The notes below the pieces were generated by a model that saw only the letters and a program-made list of their open reading frames with translations, did not search any database and was not told where the DNA came from. Shown here piece after piece: positions 37,239-46,696 of a stretch of 64,000 nucleotides of DNA (within the stretch, counting starts at the first letter, position 1; each line of letters opens with the position of its first letter). Made by a program: the position numbers and the translations under genes. This DNA is from Acidobacteriota bacterium (GTDB taxonomy: Bacteria; Acidobacteriota; Blastocatellia; Pyrinomonadales; Pyrinomonadaceae), in assembly GCA_016703965.1 (NCBI GenBank), contig JADJBB010000002.1, positions 186,001-250,000 of the forward strand, written 5' to 3'.

Positions 37239-37655
37239 TCAGTTTTTCCCAAAGAAAAAGAAGAAAAAAATCGCTGCGTGCCGCATATTGACTTTGTTTG
37301 CGTAGCCTTTGGCGCGGCGTGAGCTGTCTTCGACGGTGCCGTTTGAATTGACGTAGCCGAGCGTCGAGCGGCTGGAGTTTTCGACCGTGCCGTTGGAGTT
37401 GATGTAGCCGAGAGTTCGGCGACTGCTGTCTTCGACCGTGCCGTTGCTGTTTAGGTAGCCGAGCGTTCGGCGGCTTGAGTCTTCGATGGTGCCGTTCGAA
37501 TTGATGTAACCGAGTGTTGAGCGACTGGAATTTTCGACAGTTCCGTTTCCATTTAGATAGCCGATGGTCCGGCGGCTGCTGTCTTCCAACATCTGGGCAA
37601 ATGTACTGACGGCCATCACAACCGTCATCGCAAATAAGATCAAAATCCTTTTCAT
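37239..37655 (-). CDS. Secreted protein of six 15-residue repeats with a Phe-rich tail
   Basis: The 138-residue protein has a signal peptide (MKRILILFAMTVVMAVSTFAQ) and then about six tandem repeats of the form (E)DSSRRTLGYINSNGTV, with Asp/Asn and Ile/Leu/Val exchanges. It ends in a divergent repeat (EDSSRRAKGYANK) and a tail with six consecutive phenylalanines (AAIFFFFFFGKN). The regular spacing suggests a small beta-solenoid. The hydrophobic tail may anchor it. I know similar repeats only as uncharacterised proteins. It starts inside the end of the APC permease gene with a 4-base overlap, so translation is probably coupled. Confidence 0.8.
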   Translation of the reverse strand: MKRILILFAMTVVMAVSTFAQMLEDSSRRTIGYLNGNGTVENSSRSTLGYINSNGTIEDSSRRTLGYLNSNGTVEDSSRRTLGYINSNGTVENSSRSTLGYVNSNGTVEDSSRRAKGYANKVNMRHAAIFFFFFFGKN

Positions 37656-38968
37656 AGATCCTCCGTTTTTGGTTCTGCGTCTGTTTTAGAACGCACGAAA
37701 ACCTTGGAACCTGCAAAAATTATCAGCCCTATTAATATAGCGACCACGACCGCGATGCCTTCTTTTGCGAAATCAACGTTTGTCAGCAGCCAGATTATTA
37801 GTGCGATCGACAGCAAAGCAGCGCCAACGCCGAGCGGTACGGAGAATGGAGCTTGTGGAATATCCTTTCGCCTGCGAAATATTGGCAACGCAAGACAGGT
37901 CGTCGCGTAAACGATCAGTCGCGTGATCGTCGCGATCGCGACGGCGGTGAGAAATGATGACTGGATAGTTAGGATCAGGATGACGATCGCTGTCGCGATG
38001 ATCGCGACATACGGCGTCTTGAATTTTTGATGCGTCTTCTCAAAAACTGCCGGCAGGTCTTTCTGCTCGGACATCGCAAAAAGCATTCTCGTCGAGCTGA
38101 GAACGCCAACGTTCAGATTACCAAAGATCGAGATCAACGCCCCAACCGTGATGAACGCTGCGCCAAATCCGCCGAGGAAAACGGTCGAGGCGTCTGCTAT
38201 TGGGCGTTCGGAAGTTGCCAGACCAGGCAGGGTTCCGATGCTGACGATCTGGACGAAGATGTAAAAAACGGCGACGATCACGATTCCGACGATTAGACCG
38301 AAGGGAATGGTTTTTCCCGGCTCTTTAGTTTCGCCCGAGAGCACAACAGAGGCTTCAAAACCGACGAAAGCGTAGATCAGCAGCAGGACGGCACTAGAGA
38401 ACTTTGTGTAGTCGGGAACGACCTCGAAATTAAAATTTGCGGGCTGAAGGAAGAACATTCCGACGACGGCAAAGACGAGCAGCGGCAATAGTTTACCGAT
38501 GGTAAAAACATTCGTCATCAACGCCGATTCGCGTATGCCTATTAGGTTTACCGCGGTGATGATAAGAACGACCAAGCTAACGAAGAATATTCGCAGATAG
38601 CCCTCGTTCGCGCCGGGAACGAAGAAGCCGAGATAGGTGACGAGCAGGTTGCAGTTCGCGGCGAAGGTCGCCACGCGGACGACCCAATAAAGCCAACCGA
38701 CCTCAAAACCAACCGCCGAGCCGAACGCTTCGCGGGCGTAAAGATACGGTCCGCCGGTCGTTGAAAAGCGGCTCGCGACCTCGGCGTAGCACAGCACGAT
38801 GAGCCCAATTATCAATGCACACGCGACAAAAGCCACGAGGCTCCACGAGCCGATTTGAGCAAAGACCTTTGCCGGCAAGCCGAAAATTCCCGCACCGATA
38901 ACGGTGTTGACGACGATCGCCGTAAAATCAAAACGGCCGAGGCCGCGTACAAGTTTTTCGTCGCTCAT
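37652..38968 (-). CDS. APC family amino acid permease
   Basis: The 438-residue protein is an integral membrane transporter with about 12 hydrophobic segments. The first helix carries VVNTVIGAGIFGLP, the broken-helix substrate site of APC permeases, followed by AEVASRFSTTGGPYLYAREAFG. YAFVGFEASVVLSGETKEPGKTIP matches helix 6 and its loop. It probably imports an amino acid or exchanges it for another solute; specificity cannot be read. Its stop overlaps the start of the repeat-protein gene, and a family 1 stem-loop lies 4 bases upstream of its start. Confidence 0.93.
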   Translation of the reverse strand: MSDEKLVRGLGRFDFTAIVVNTVIGAGIFGLPAKVFAQIGSWSLVAFVACALIIGLIVLCYAEVASRFSTTGGPYLYAREAFGSAVGFEVGWLYWVVRVATFAANCNLLVTYLGFFVPGANEGYLRIFFVSLVVLIITAVNLIGIRESALMTNVFTIGKLLPLLVFAVVGMFFLQPANFNFEVVPDYTKFSSAVLLLIYAFVGFEASVVLSGETKEPGKTIPFGLIVGIVIVAVFYIFVQIVSIGTLPGLATSERPIADASTVFLGGFGAAFITVGALISIFGNLNVGVLSSTRMLFAMSEQKDLPAVFEKTHQKFKTPYVAIIATAIVILILTIQSSFLTAVAIATITRLIVYATTCLALPIFRRRKDIPQAPFSVPLGVGAALLSIALIIWLLTNVDFAKEGIAVVVAILIGLIIFAGSKVFVRSKTDAEPKTEDL

Positions 38969-38972
38969 ATTT

Positions 38973-39050
38973 TGCAGAAGCCCGCACGTAAGCAGGGGCG
39001 ATTCCCTTAACGTTGTGTGAATCGCCCTTGCTCACGCGCGGGCTTTCGCA
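38973..39050. repeat. Stem-loop repeat, family 1, copy C
   Basis: Arms 38973-39002 and 39021-39050 are 30 bases each and pair with 5 mismatches; pairing extends one base inward. The arm core AGAAGCCCGCACGTAAGCA matches copies A, B and D. It separates divergent genes (APC permease and serine hydrolase), and the permease start codon is 4 bases away. Confidence 0.82.
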
Positions 39051-39052
39051 CC

Positions 39053-39082
39053 TTGGTTCCGCCGGGAGATTTCGGCTATACT
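39053..39082 (+). promoter_or_regulatory. Candidate promoter for the serine hydrolase gene
   Basis: TTGGTT at 39053-39058 and TATACT at 39077-39082 are separated by 18 bases, giving a leader of about 35 bases before ATG 39124. In contrast to several neighbours, this gene has a good Shine-Dalgarno (AGGTGAG at 39113-39119). Confidence 0.5.
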
Positions 39083-39123
39083 TTAGAAACCGCTTTCCGT
39101 AAAAGATAACACAGGTGAGAAAA

Positions 39124-40107
39124 ATGAGAAGAATCGTTTCGATCTTAGCACTGGTCGGCTGCATAGTCTCGATCGCCGCCGCGCAGGATGGTGGTAAAGC
39201 GGTCGAGATCATTAAGCCGAAGGATTATAAAGCTCCGGCGATGACGTCCTCGGCGGACTTGAAGAAGCTTGTCGATGATGCGGCAGGTTCGGTGATGAAA
39301 GAGTTTGGAACTCTTAAGGCCGAGGAATTTGCGATCACGCTGATCGACCTGCGGGACGGCAAGAAGTTCAACTGGGCAGAGTATCGCGGCGAAGTTCCGA
39401 TATATCCCGCGAGCGTCGTCAAGATGTTCTACCTCGCGGCCATTGAACGCCAGCTCGAGGACAAAAAGGTCACGATGACCAAGGAACTCGAACGCGGGCT
39501 GCATGACATGATCGTCGATTCGTCGAACGAGGCGACGCAGTACATTCTCGATGTGCTGACCGACACGTCAAGCGGCGCCGAGATGCCGCAGAAGCAATTC
39601 GAAGAGTGGCAAAACAAACGAAACCGCGTCAACCGCTGGTTCTCGTCGATGGGCTATACGAATATCAACGTCAATCAGAAAACCTTCTGCGAGGACGCCT
39701 ACGGCATCGAGCAGCAGTCGCGTAATTACAAGGGTCAGAACCGCAACATGATCACGACCAACGCGACCGCGCGCTTGCTCGCCGAGATCGTGACCGGAAA
39801 TCTCAACACGCCTGAGCGAACCGCTAGGATGACGAATTTGCTCAAACGCGACCCGTTCTTAAAATCGAGCGACCCTGACAGCCAATCCGTCGGATTCACT
39901 GGAAAGCTCCTTATCGACCGCAAGATGACGGACTCGAAACTCTGGTCAAAAGCGGGCTGGACGAGCAAAGCCCGCCATGACGCAGCGTATGTTGAAACCG
40001 GCGACGGGCTGAAATTTGTGATCGTTGTGTACACGGAGAATCATGCAAATGAAAAGGAGATCATTCCTGCGATCGCCGGGAAAGTGATCGATGGGATGAG
40101 AAAATAA
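39124..40107 (+). CDS. Secreted class A beta-lactamase-fold serine hydrolase
   Basis: The 327-residue protein has a signal peptide (MRRIVSILALVGCIVSIAAAQ). The catalytic core has PASVVKMFY (SxxK) near residue 98, DSSNEATQYI in the place of the SDN loop, and SKAGWTS where lactamases have KTG. The family includes class A beta-lactamases and peptidoglycan-related hydrolases. Departures at the second and third motifs make a wall or peptide role as likely as antibiotic hydrolysis. ATG 39124 is preferred to GTG 39115 because of the AGGTGAG site and the signal peptide. Confidence 0.85.
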   Translation: MRRIVSILALVGCIVSIAAAQDGGKAVEIIKPKDYKAPAMTSSADLKKLVDDAAGSVMKEFGTLKAEEFAITLIDLRDGKKFNWAEYRGEVPIYPASVVKMFYLAAIERQLEDKKVTMTKELERGLHDMIVDSSNEATQYILDVLTDTSSGAEMPQKQFEEWQNKRNRVNRWFSSMGYTNINVNQKTFCEDAYGIEQQSRNYKGQNRNMITTNATARLLAEIVTGNLNTPERTARMTNLLKRDPFLKSSDPDSQSVGFTGKLLIDRKMTDSKLWSKAGWTSKARHDAAYVETGDGLKFVIVVYTENHANEKEIIPAIAGKVIDGMRK

Positions 40108-40151
40108 GAAATAGAACGGAGCGGAGCCAGCTAGTTATGAGGAGAATTGAG

Positions 40152-42632
40152 ATGAGAACCAGATGTTTACTATTTGTTTTGATGCTGGTGATGCCGGCAG
40201 CTTTCTTTGCCCAAGGCAGCTATATAAAGCCGCCCAAAGAGATAATGGATGTGCTCGATGCTCCGGTGATACCGTCGACTTCGATCTCGCCTACTCGAGA
40301 CAAGATCGCTTTGCTTGAACCGCTTCGTTATCCGCCGATCTCGGAATTGGCTCAGCCGATGCTGCGTATTGCGGGCCTTCGGATCAATCCGAACACGAAC
40401 GGCCAGCATCGCCAGCCCTATTCGGTCTCGCTGACGCTCAGGAATGTTGCGGACGGTAAGGAAACAAAAGTAGCCGTTCCGGCCGGGGCTCAATTGATCT
40501 CGGCATCGTGGGCGCCTGACGGCAAGCACATCGCGGTCGGTAACGTTACGCCGACCGGCGTCGAGCTGTGGATCGTCGACACGGCGACCGCGAAAGCGAC
40601 GAAGGTCAACGGTGTGAAGATCAACACCGCATTTGGAGGGTTTGGCTGGGAAGATTCGAAAACGATCTCGGCTCAGCTTGTTCCTTCAAAACGCGCGCCG
40701 GCACCGGCATATCAGAATCTGATCCCGAGTGAGCCGAATATCCAGGAAACGTCGGGCCGCGCGAGTGCGATCGCGACGGTCCAGGATCTGCTGAAAACGC
40801 CGAACGACGAGCGTTTGTTCGAATATTACTGCACGTCACAGATCGCCCTGATCGACATCGGCGGCAAGGTCCGCGAGATCGGGCCGCCGGCTTTGTACGA
40901 CAGTGCGAGCTTTTCGCCTGACGGCAAGTACATTCTTGTTTCTCGCATCGAGCGTCCGTTCTCGTACCTGTTCCCGTACAGCCGTTTCCCGAAAAAGGTC
41001 GAGATATGGGATTCGACCGGCAAAATGGTCAGCCTCGTCGCCAGCGTTCCGCTGCAGGACAGCGTGCCCTCGGGCGGCGTGCAGACCGGGCCGCGTGGTT
41101 ACAGTTGGGTTCCGGTCGAACCGGCCACGCTGATGTGGAACGAAGCTCTCGACGGCGGCAACCCGAAAACGAAGGTCGCCTTCCGCGACAAGCTTATGAA
41201 ATTCTCGGCACCTTTCACCGGCACCGCGACCGAGGTTTTGAAGACCGAGCATCGTGCCCAGGGGCGCCAGTTTGGTGAGAAAGATGGCTTGATGTGGTTC
41301 GGCGATTTTAATCGCGACACGGCAACGCGTCGTGCGTTCGTCACCGACTATCGCAATCCCGTGAACGTCAAAAAGATCGTCGACCTTAATGTCAACGACC
41401 GCTATAACGACATCGGCAGTCCCGTGATGAAGCAGCTTCCGAACGGAAACAATGTGATCCGGCAGAACGGCGACGAAGTATTTCTGACCGGAACCGGAGC
41501 CTCGCCGCAGGGCGACCGTCCGTTTTTCCGCCGCATGAACCTCAAAACCGGCAAGATCGACGAGATCTGGCGTGCCGGAACCGAGGAATACGAGACATTT
41601 GCCGGGATGATAGATGACAACGGGATGAGCTTCTTCACCCGAAAGGAATCGATCAGCGAGCCGCCGAATATCTTCCAACGTCAGGCTTGTCCGGCAGGAC
41701 AGATCTGCACGGCGCTCGCATATAAGCAGATCACCGATTTCAAAGATCCGGCTCCGCAGCTTCGCGGTATCAAGAAGCAATACGTTCAGTACAAACGTGC
41801 GGACGGCACGCCGCTCTCATTCACGCTTTATCTGCCGCCCGGCTACAAAGAGGGAACTCGCTTGCCCGCGGTCGTCTGGGCATATCCGGAGAGTTTTACG
41901 GACGGTTCGCTTGCCGGACAGGTTTCGGGTTCGACAAACCGGTTTACGCAGATCGGCGGCATTTCACACTTGTTCTTGCTGCTTCAAGGCTATGCGGTGC
42001 TCGACAATGTCTCGATGCCGATCGTCGGTACTCCCGAGACAAAGAACGATACATTCGTCAAACAGATCGTCGATTCGGCAAAGGCTGCGATCGATAAAGC
42101 GGTCGAAATGGGCGTCGTTGACCGCGATCGTATCGGCGTTGGCGGACACAGCTATGGAGCGTTCATGACCGCGAATCTGCTCGCCCATTCCGACCTTTTC
42201 CGGGCAGGGATCGCACGCAGCGGCGCGTACAATCGAACATTGACGCCGTTCGGCTTTCAGGATGAAACTCGCAACTTCTGGGAAGCGACCAAGATCTATG
42301 AGGACGTTTCACCATTCTACTTCGCCAACAAGATCAACGAGCCGATCCTCATGATCCACGGCGAAGCCGACAACAACCAGGGCACATTCCCGATCCAATC
42401 CGAACGCCTCTTTGCCGCGATCAGCGGTCTCGGCGGTACGGCGAGATTGGTAATGCTCCCACTTGAATCCCACGGCTACGCGGCGAAGGAATCTACGGAA
42501 CACACGTTATACGAGATGGTCCAGTGGATGGATAAGTATGTGAAGAATGCTAGACCGCGTAGTGCTGCGAGTTCTACCAGCAAACTGGAAACGCAGGATG
42601 ATCGGGTGATCACGCCGATGTATTTGCCTTAG
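40152..42632 (+). CDS. Secreted S9 prolyl-oligopeptidase family peptidase, CGEP-like
   Basis: The 826-residue protein has a signal peptide, an N-terminal propeller (SYIKPPKEIMDVLDAPVIPS, SFSPDGKYILVSRIERPFSYL) and a C-terminal alpha/beta-hydrolase. The catalytic serine is in GGHSYGAFM near residue 677; the aspartate is in HGEADNNQG and the histidine in LESHGY. The N-terminal pattern resembles the chloroplast glutamyl endopeptidase group. The start is set at ATG 40152 by AGGAG at 40140-40144; an ATG at 40137 lies just before that site. It follows the serine hydrolase by 44 bases and may share its transcript. Confidence 0.92.
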   Translation: MRTRCLLFVLMLVMPAAFFAQGSYIKPPKEIMDVLDAPVIPSTSISPTRDKIALLEPLRYPPISELAQPMLRIAGLRINPNTNGQHRQPYSVSLTLRNVADGKETKVAVPAGAQLISASWAPDGKHIAVGNVTPTGVELWIVDTATAKATKVNGVKINTAFGGFGWEDSKTISAQLVPSKRAPAPAYQNLIPSEPNIQETSGRASAIATVQDLLKTPNDERLFEYYCTSQIALIDIGGKVREIGPPALYDSASFSPDGKYILVSRIERPFSYLFPYSRFPKKVEIWDSTGKMVSLVASVPLQDSVPSGGVQTGPRGYSWVPVEPATLMWNEALDGGNPKTKVAFRDKLMKFSAPFTGTATEVLKTEHRAQGRQFGEKDGLMWFGDFNRDTATRRAFVTDYRNPVNVKKIVDLNVNDRYNDIGSPVMKQLPNGNNVIRQNGDEVFLTGTGASPQGDRPFFRRMNLKTGKIDEIWRAGTEEYETFAGMIDDNGMSFFTRKESISEPPNIFQRQACPAGQICTALAYKQITDFKDPAPQLRGIKKQYVQYKRADGTPLSFTLYLPPGYKEGTRLPAVVWAYPESFTDGSLAGQVSGSTNRFTQIGGISHLFLLLQGYAVLDNVSMPIVGTPETKNDTFVKQIVDSAKAAIDKAVEMGVVDRDRIGVGGHSYGAFMTANLLAHSDLFRAGIARSGAYNRTLTPFGFQDETRNFWEATKIYEDVSPFYFANKINEPILMIHGEADNNQGTFPIQSERLFAAISGLGGTARLVMLPLESHGYAAKESTEHTLYEMVQWMDKYVKNARPRSAASSTSKLETQDDRVITPMYLP

Positions 42633-42653
42633 CTGGATGTCATCGGACGTTAG

Positions 42654-42681
42654 AAGGCTGTCTGAAAAGGCAGCCTTTTTT
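42654..42681 (+). terminator. Rho-independent terminator after the S9 peptidase
   Basis: AAGGCTGTC at 42654-42662 pairs with GGCAGCCTT at 42669-42677 around a 6-base loop, followed by a run of T. It lies 21 bases after the stop codon. Confidence 0.85.
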
Positions 42682-42736
42682 GTGAATTTTTGTGTTTTTT
42701 CGCTTTTTGTCAAACTTTACCAAGGATTACCCCATT

Positions 42737-42762
42737 AAAAGTGTGAATCGATTCACACTTTT
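42737..42762. promoter_or_regulatory. Perfect 26-base palindrome
   Basis: The half-site AAAAGTGTGAATC is repeated exactly as its reverse complement with no spacer. It lies in the 359-base gene-free stretch between the S9 peptidase and the GGDEF-EAL gene. The symmetry fits a dimeric regulator site; a terminator is less likely because the terminator at 42654 already serves the upstream gene. No regulator is identified. Confidence 0.5.
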
Positions 42763-42806
42763 CTAAAAAATAAAGCTGAAACGCCGTAAATATTGGGTTT
42801 TAAGAA

Positions 42807-42822
42807 TGTGGCACGTGCCACA
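42807..42822. promoter_or_regulatory. Perfect 16-base palindrome
   Basis: TGTGGCACGTGCCACA is perfectly symmetric and lies 44 bases after the 26-base palindrome. It could be an operator for a second dimeric regulator. The remaining bases of the 42633-42991 gap show no gene or RNA that I can recognise. Confidence 0.45.
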
Positions 42823-42991
42823 ACGGCTTGGATCCGGGAATCGATTGGTAGAGGAAAAAGCGCCGTTTTCGAGGCAGGTTGGCGAATTTGGTAGAGGTTT
42901 TTGTGAGATTGGTCAAAGGTGGTGAAAACGAGAGAATTTGCCGCAAAAAGAATTTTGGACGCGTGAGTGGATGGGCGTAAACCCGGCAGAA

Positions 42992-45900
42992 TTATTGAAT
43001 GTCCATGACCTCGATAACGTTGCCGGGCGAATGGAATTGTAGCGATGGGTTTTCGTTGAAAACATTCGCTCCGCCTGCAAGGAAGTCTTCCGCCGCCTCG
43101 CGGTCGATCGGTCTTGAGAAAAGGAAGCCCTGACCGATCGAGCAGCCGAGAGTGCGGAGCTTTTCGAGCTGTGAGACGGTTTCGATACCTTCGGCGACAA
43201 CCTCGATGTTGAGATTTTCGCCGAGCATGAGGATGGTTTTTACGATCGCTCCGCTTTTTTCGTCGGTGTCCATGATGTTGATGAACGAGCGGTCGATCTT
43301 GAGGCGTTCGAATGGGAAACGCTGTAAATAGCTAAGTGATGAGTAGCCCGTGCCGAAATCATCTGTTGAGAGATTGACACCGAGCTGGTCGAGATCGGAG
43401 AGGACTTTTAGCGAGCGTTCGCTGTGTTCCATAACGGTGCTTTCGGTGACCTCGAGCTTGAGCTGGCTCGGCTTCAGATCAGTGTCGGCGAGAATTTCCT
43501 TGACCTGTGAGGTCAGATTGGGGTGCATGAGCTGTTTTGCCGAGAGGTTAACGCTGACGGAGAGATCCATCTGGAACCGCCGCTGCCATTCAGCGATCTG
43601 CCTACAGGATTCTTCGAGGATCCATTTTCCGATGGGAATAATAAGCCCTGTCTCCTCAGCAACGCTCACAAACTCGTTTGGCCCGACAAGTCCGTGAACC
43701 GGATGCCGCCAGCGGATCAGAGCCTCAAATTCCTTGACGCGGCCAGTCGTCATTTCGACGATCGGCTGGTAGAGCACCTCAAATTCGTTGCGCTCGACCG
43801 CATGCCGCAGATCTGTTTCGACCTGGAGCAGGTTCATGTTGCGAACGTGCATCTCGGTGTCGAATATCTCGTGCCGAGCCTTGCCCGATTCTTTCGCACG
43901 ATACATCGCTGCGTCCGCATCGCGAAGGAAATCCTCGGCCTGACGGTGAACGTCATTCGACACGATAATGCCGATACTGGCGGTCGTGAAGACCTCGTAA
44001 TTATCGATCCTGAATGGCTCGGAGATGCGAGCTTGCAGGCGTTCCGCGACTCTGATGACCTCGCTCGTCTCGCCGCTGCGATTAAGGAGGATGGTAAACT
44101 CATCGCCGCCGAGACGTGCGACCACGTCGCCGGGCCGGACGCAGCTCGTCAGCCGTTCGGCGATCGCGATCAGGAGTTTGTCGCCAACCGCGTGGCCTAG
44201 ACTGTCGTTAATTACCTTAAAGCGATCGAGATCGAGGAAGAGAACGGCGAATTTTGCAAAAGAGCTGTTATCCGATCGCTCTACTGCCTGCCGCAGGTGA
44301 TTCATGAAAGAAACGCGGTTCGGCAGGTCTGTCAGAGTATCGTGCAGGGCATAGTGCCGCAGCCGTTCTTCGGCTTGCGTTCGCTCGGTAATATCGCGAA
44401 AACAAGCGACGCGGCCAACGGGTTTTCCTTCGAGATATTGCGGTTGGGAATATCGTTCGAAGATACGTCCGTCTTTCAGCTCAAGTATTTCGGTTGCGAC
44501 CGCCTCGGGATCGGAATAGACATCTTCCAATTGACGGCGAAAATCTTCGGTATCGCGGATCTGCCCTGTAATTAGTTCGATGAGCTTTTGCCCGTCTTTG
44601 CTATCGATCACATCGTCGTCGATGCCCCACATTTCTACGAATTTTCTATTGCAGGTAACGATCTCACGTTCGAGACTCATTACGACTATGCCGTCCGCGG
44701 TGGATTCAAATGTTGAGGATAATAGGGATAAGGCGTTGTGAAGCGATATTTCCGCTTGCCTGCGGTGGGTAATGTCGCGTCCGATCCCTTGAACACCGAC
44801 CGGCAAACCATCAACGACGATAAGACGGGTGCTTATTTCCAACACTACTCGTTCGCCGTTCTTGGCGATGATCTCGATCTCATAGGTAGCAGGCATCTGC
44901 CCGTCGAGTTTCTTTGCGGTCATCGTTCGGGCTTTATTTAGAAACTCCGGTGCAACAACTTGGGCGATGTTCTTGGTCAGAGCCTCCTCTCGCGTGAAGC
45001 CCGTGATTATCTCGCCCGCACGATTGAGCGATGTGAAGTTTCCTTCCAGATCGTGTGTGTAGATCAAGTCGTTCGCATTCTCAAAGAGATCACGGAATCG
45101 CGATTCGCTTACTTTCAGAGCTTCTTCGGCATTGTGCCGCTCGGTGATATCCTGAATCGTGCCCACCATTTTAACGGGTGCGCATGTGCTTTCGTCGTAT
45201 TCTGTTTCGGCCTTGCCACTGAGTAGCCGGATCCGGCCGTCGGGCAGAACGATGCGAGCTTCGAGGTCGAGAAATCGCCTATTAAGTACAGCTTCACCAA
45301 AACAATGGCTGACACGCTCTCGGTCGTCTGGATGAACCGCGTTGTAAATGAATGAACTTGAGATCTCAACTTCTTGCGGTTCGTATCCGAATATCCTGTA
45401 AACCTCATCCGACCAGGTCACGATGTTGTCGTTGGCGTCATTGATGTTGTGGATCTCGAGTTCCCAACTGCCAAGATGAGTGATCCGCTGGGCGGCGGCG
45501 AGGTTTTCCTCGCTTTTGCGCAGGGCCTGTTCGGTGGCCTTTCGCTCTGTGATGTCGCGGGCGATCCCTTGGACGGCGATCGGAACACCGTCTTTGGTGA
45601 TCACACTGCTGTTGACTTCCAGCGTGGCCCGGGTCCCATCCTTTCGCAGGCAATCCACTTCGTAGACGGTCTGATCGGCATCGCCCGCGATCTTTTTGGC
45701 AAGTTGAAGCTTGACCAGTTCAGCGTGCTCAGGCACGATGACGGATCGCATATTCAGAGTTAAAGCTTCCTCACGGCTATAGCCGAAGATACGCTCGCCT
45801 GCCTGATTGATCGATATATAGTTGCCCTCAAGGTCGTGGACATAGATGATGTCGTTGGCGTTCTCGAAAAGCTGCCGGTATCGGGCCTCACTTTGCGTGA

Positions 45901-46696
45901 TCGCATCGTTGGCCCTTTTATTTTCGGTCACATCACGCCAGAGGACCATTCCGGCAAAGATGCTGCCGTCTTCTTCGCGGACAGGTCGCACGTGCGTTTG
46001 AAATGCTCCCGTTTCGATCTCGCTGTCAATTACAATGTCTTCACCGGCGAGTGCACGGCGGTAGTAGCCGACCCATTCATCGGATATCTCAGGCGGAAAG
46101 ACCTCGAAAATAGTTTTATCCTCAAACATCTCCGGGGTCCAGCTATGGTTGCGAAGCTGTTCGCCGTCGGCGAGTGTGTAGCGAAGATCGTGATCAAAAA
46201 TGAGTACGGAAGTTTTCGGGATGGTGCGGGCAAGCGTTCGGTACAGTTTTTCTCGCTTCTCGAGCTCATGCTGGGCAAGCTTGCGTTCAGTGACATCCAG
46301 AATGACCCCCTGCCAGCAGATCGGCACACCAGAACTATCTTTAACAAAACAACTTCGGTCACGAACCCAAACTATACGACCATCTTTGCAAACGATCCGA
46401 TATTCAAAATCAATGGCTTCGCCTTTTTTCATTGCGAGGCGGGTTTTTGTCAGAATTTCGTCGCGATCGTCAGGATGCATGACACGATCCCAAATGTCGT
46501 CCTGGGTGAGCCAGTCATTCAGCGGGTAGCCGAATTTCTCAAATGTGGGGCTGATATAAAGCGGAGTATGCGGCGATCCTGCCGCGACGGCGTAGAACAT
46601 CACGGGCAGACTTTCGATAAAACTGCGGTACGTTCCTTCACTAACCTGTATCTCAGGAGAAGACATCTTTGAAGATTTTTGTCGCTTTTTCGCCAT
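42992..46696 (-). CDS. Multi-PAS GGDEF-EAL cyclic-di-GMP protein
   Basis: The 1234-residue protein has about six PAS/PAC units in tandem over residues 20-790 (repeated MHPDDRD, DVTERKLAQ, DITERKATE and ARYRQLFENANDIIYVHDLEGNY segments). A GGDEF domain with intact RLGGDEF near residue 880 follows, then an EAL domain with FEALIRWRHP near residue 1010 and TDDFGTGYSSL. Both the diguanylate cyclase and phosphodiesterase sites look intact, so it may make or break c-di-GMP under control of the PAS sensors. No transmembrane segments are evident, so it is probably cytoplasmic. A PilZ receptor is encoded at 4449. Confidence 0.95.
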   Translation of the reverse strand: MAKKRQKSSKMSSPEIQVSEGTYRSFIESLPVMFYAVAAGSPHTPLYISPTFEKFGYPLNDWLTQDDIWDRVMHPDDRDEILTKTRLAMKKGEAIDFEYRIVCKDGRIVWVRDRSCFVKDSSGVPICWQGVILDVTERKLAQHELEKREKLYRTLARTIPKTSVLIFDHDLRYTLADGEQLRNHSWTPEMFEDKTIFEVFPPEISDEWVGYYRRALAGEDIVIDSEIETGAFQTHVRPVREEDGSIFAGMVLWRDVTENKRANDAITQSEARYRQLFENANDIIYVHDLEGNYISINQAGERIFGYSREEALTLNMRSVIVPEHAELVKLQLAKKIAGDADQTVYEVDCLRKDGTRATLEVNSSVITKDGVPIAVQGIARDITERKATEQALRKSEENLAAAQRITHLGSWELEIHNINDANDNIVTWSDEVYRIFGYEPQEVEISSSFIYNAVHPDDRERVSHCFGEAVLNRRFLDLEARIVLPDGRIRLLSGKAETEYDESTCAPVKMVGTIQDITERHNAEEALKVSESRFRDLFENANDLIYTHDLEGNFTSLNRAGEIITGFTREEALTKNIAQVVAPEFLNKARTMTAKKLDGQMPATYEIEIIAKNGERVVLEISTRLIVVDGLPVGVQGIGRDITHRRQAEISLHNALSLLSSTFESTADGIVVMSLEREIVTCNRKFVEMWGIDDDVIDSKDGQKLIELITGQIRDTEDFRRQLEDVYSDPEAVATEILELKDGRIFERYSQPQYLEGKPVGRVACFRDITERTQAEERLRHYALHDTLTDLPNRVSFMNHLRQAVERSDNSSFAKFAVLFLDLDRFKVINDSLGHAVGDKLLIAIAERLTSCVRPGDVVARLGGDEFTILLNRSGETSEVIRVAERLQARISEPFRIDNYEVFTTASIGIIVSNDVHRQAEDFLRDADAAMYRAKESGKARHEIFDTEMHVRNMNLLQVETDLRHAVERNEFEVLYQPIVEMTTGRVKEFEALIRWRHPVHGLVGPNEFVSVAEETGLIIPIGKWILEESCRQIAEWQRRFQMDLSVSVNLSAKQLMHPNLTSQVKEILADTDLKPSQLKLEVTESTVMEHSERSLKVLSDLDQLGVNLSTDDFGTGYSSLSYLQRFPFERLKIDRSFINIMDTDEKSGAIVKTILMLGENLNIEVVAEGIETVSQLEKLRTLGCSIGQGFLFSRPIDREAAEDFLAGGANVFNENPSLQFHSPGNVIEVMDIQ

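Noticed and set aside
37320..37580. Regular 45-base repeats that could suggest a CRISPR array
   Set aside because: The repeats keep reading frame and encode the 15-residue protein repeats; there are no unique spacers.
39124..40107. Antibiotic-resistance beta-lactamase
   Set aside because: The fold and SxxK are present but the second and third motifs differ (SSN and KAG), so calling it a resistance gene is not supported.
40836..41780. 314-codon open frame on the minus strand
   Set aside because: It is antisense to the S9 peptidase and lacks a start context or any domain.
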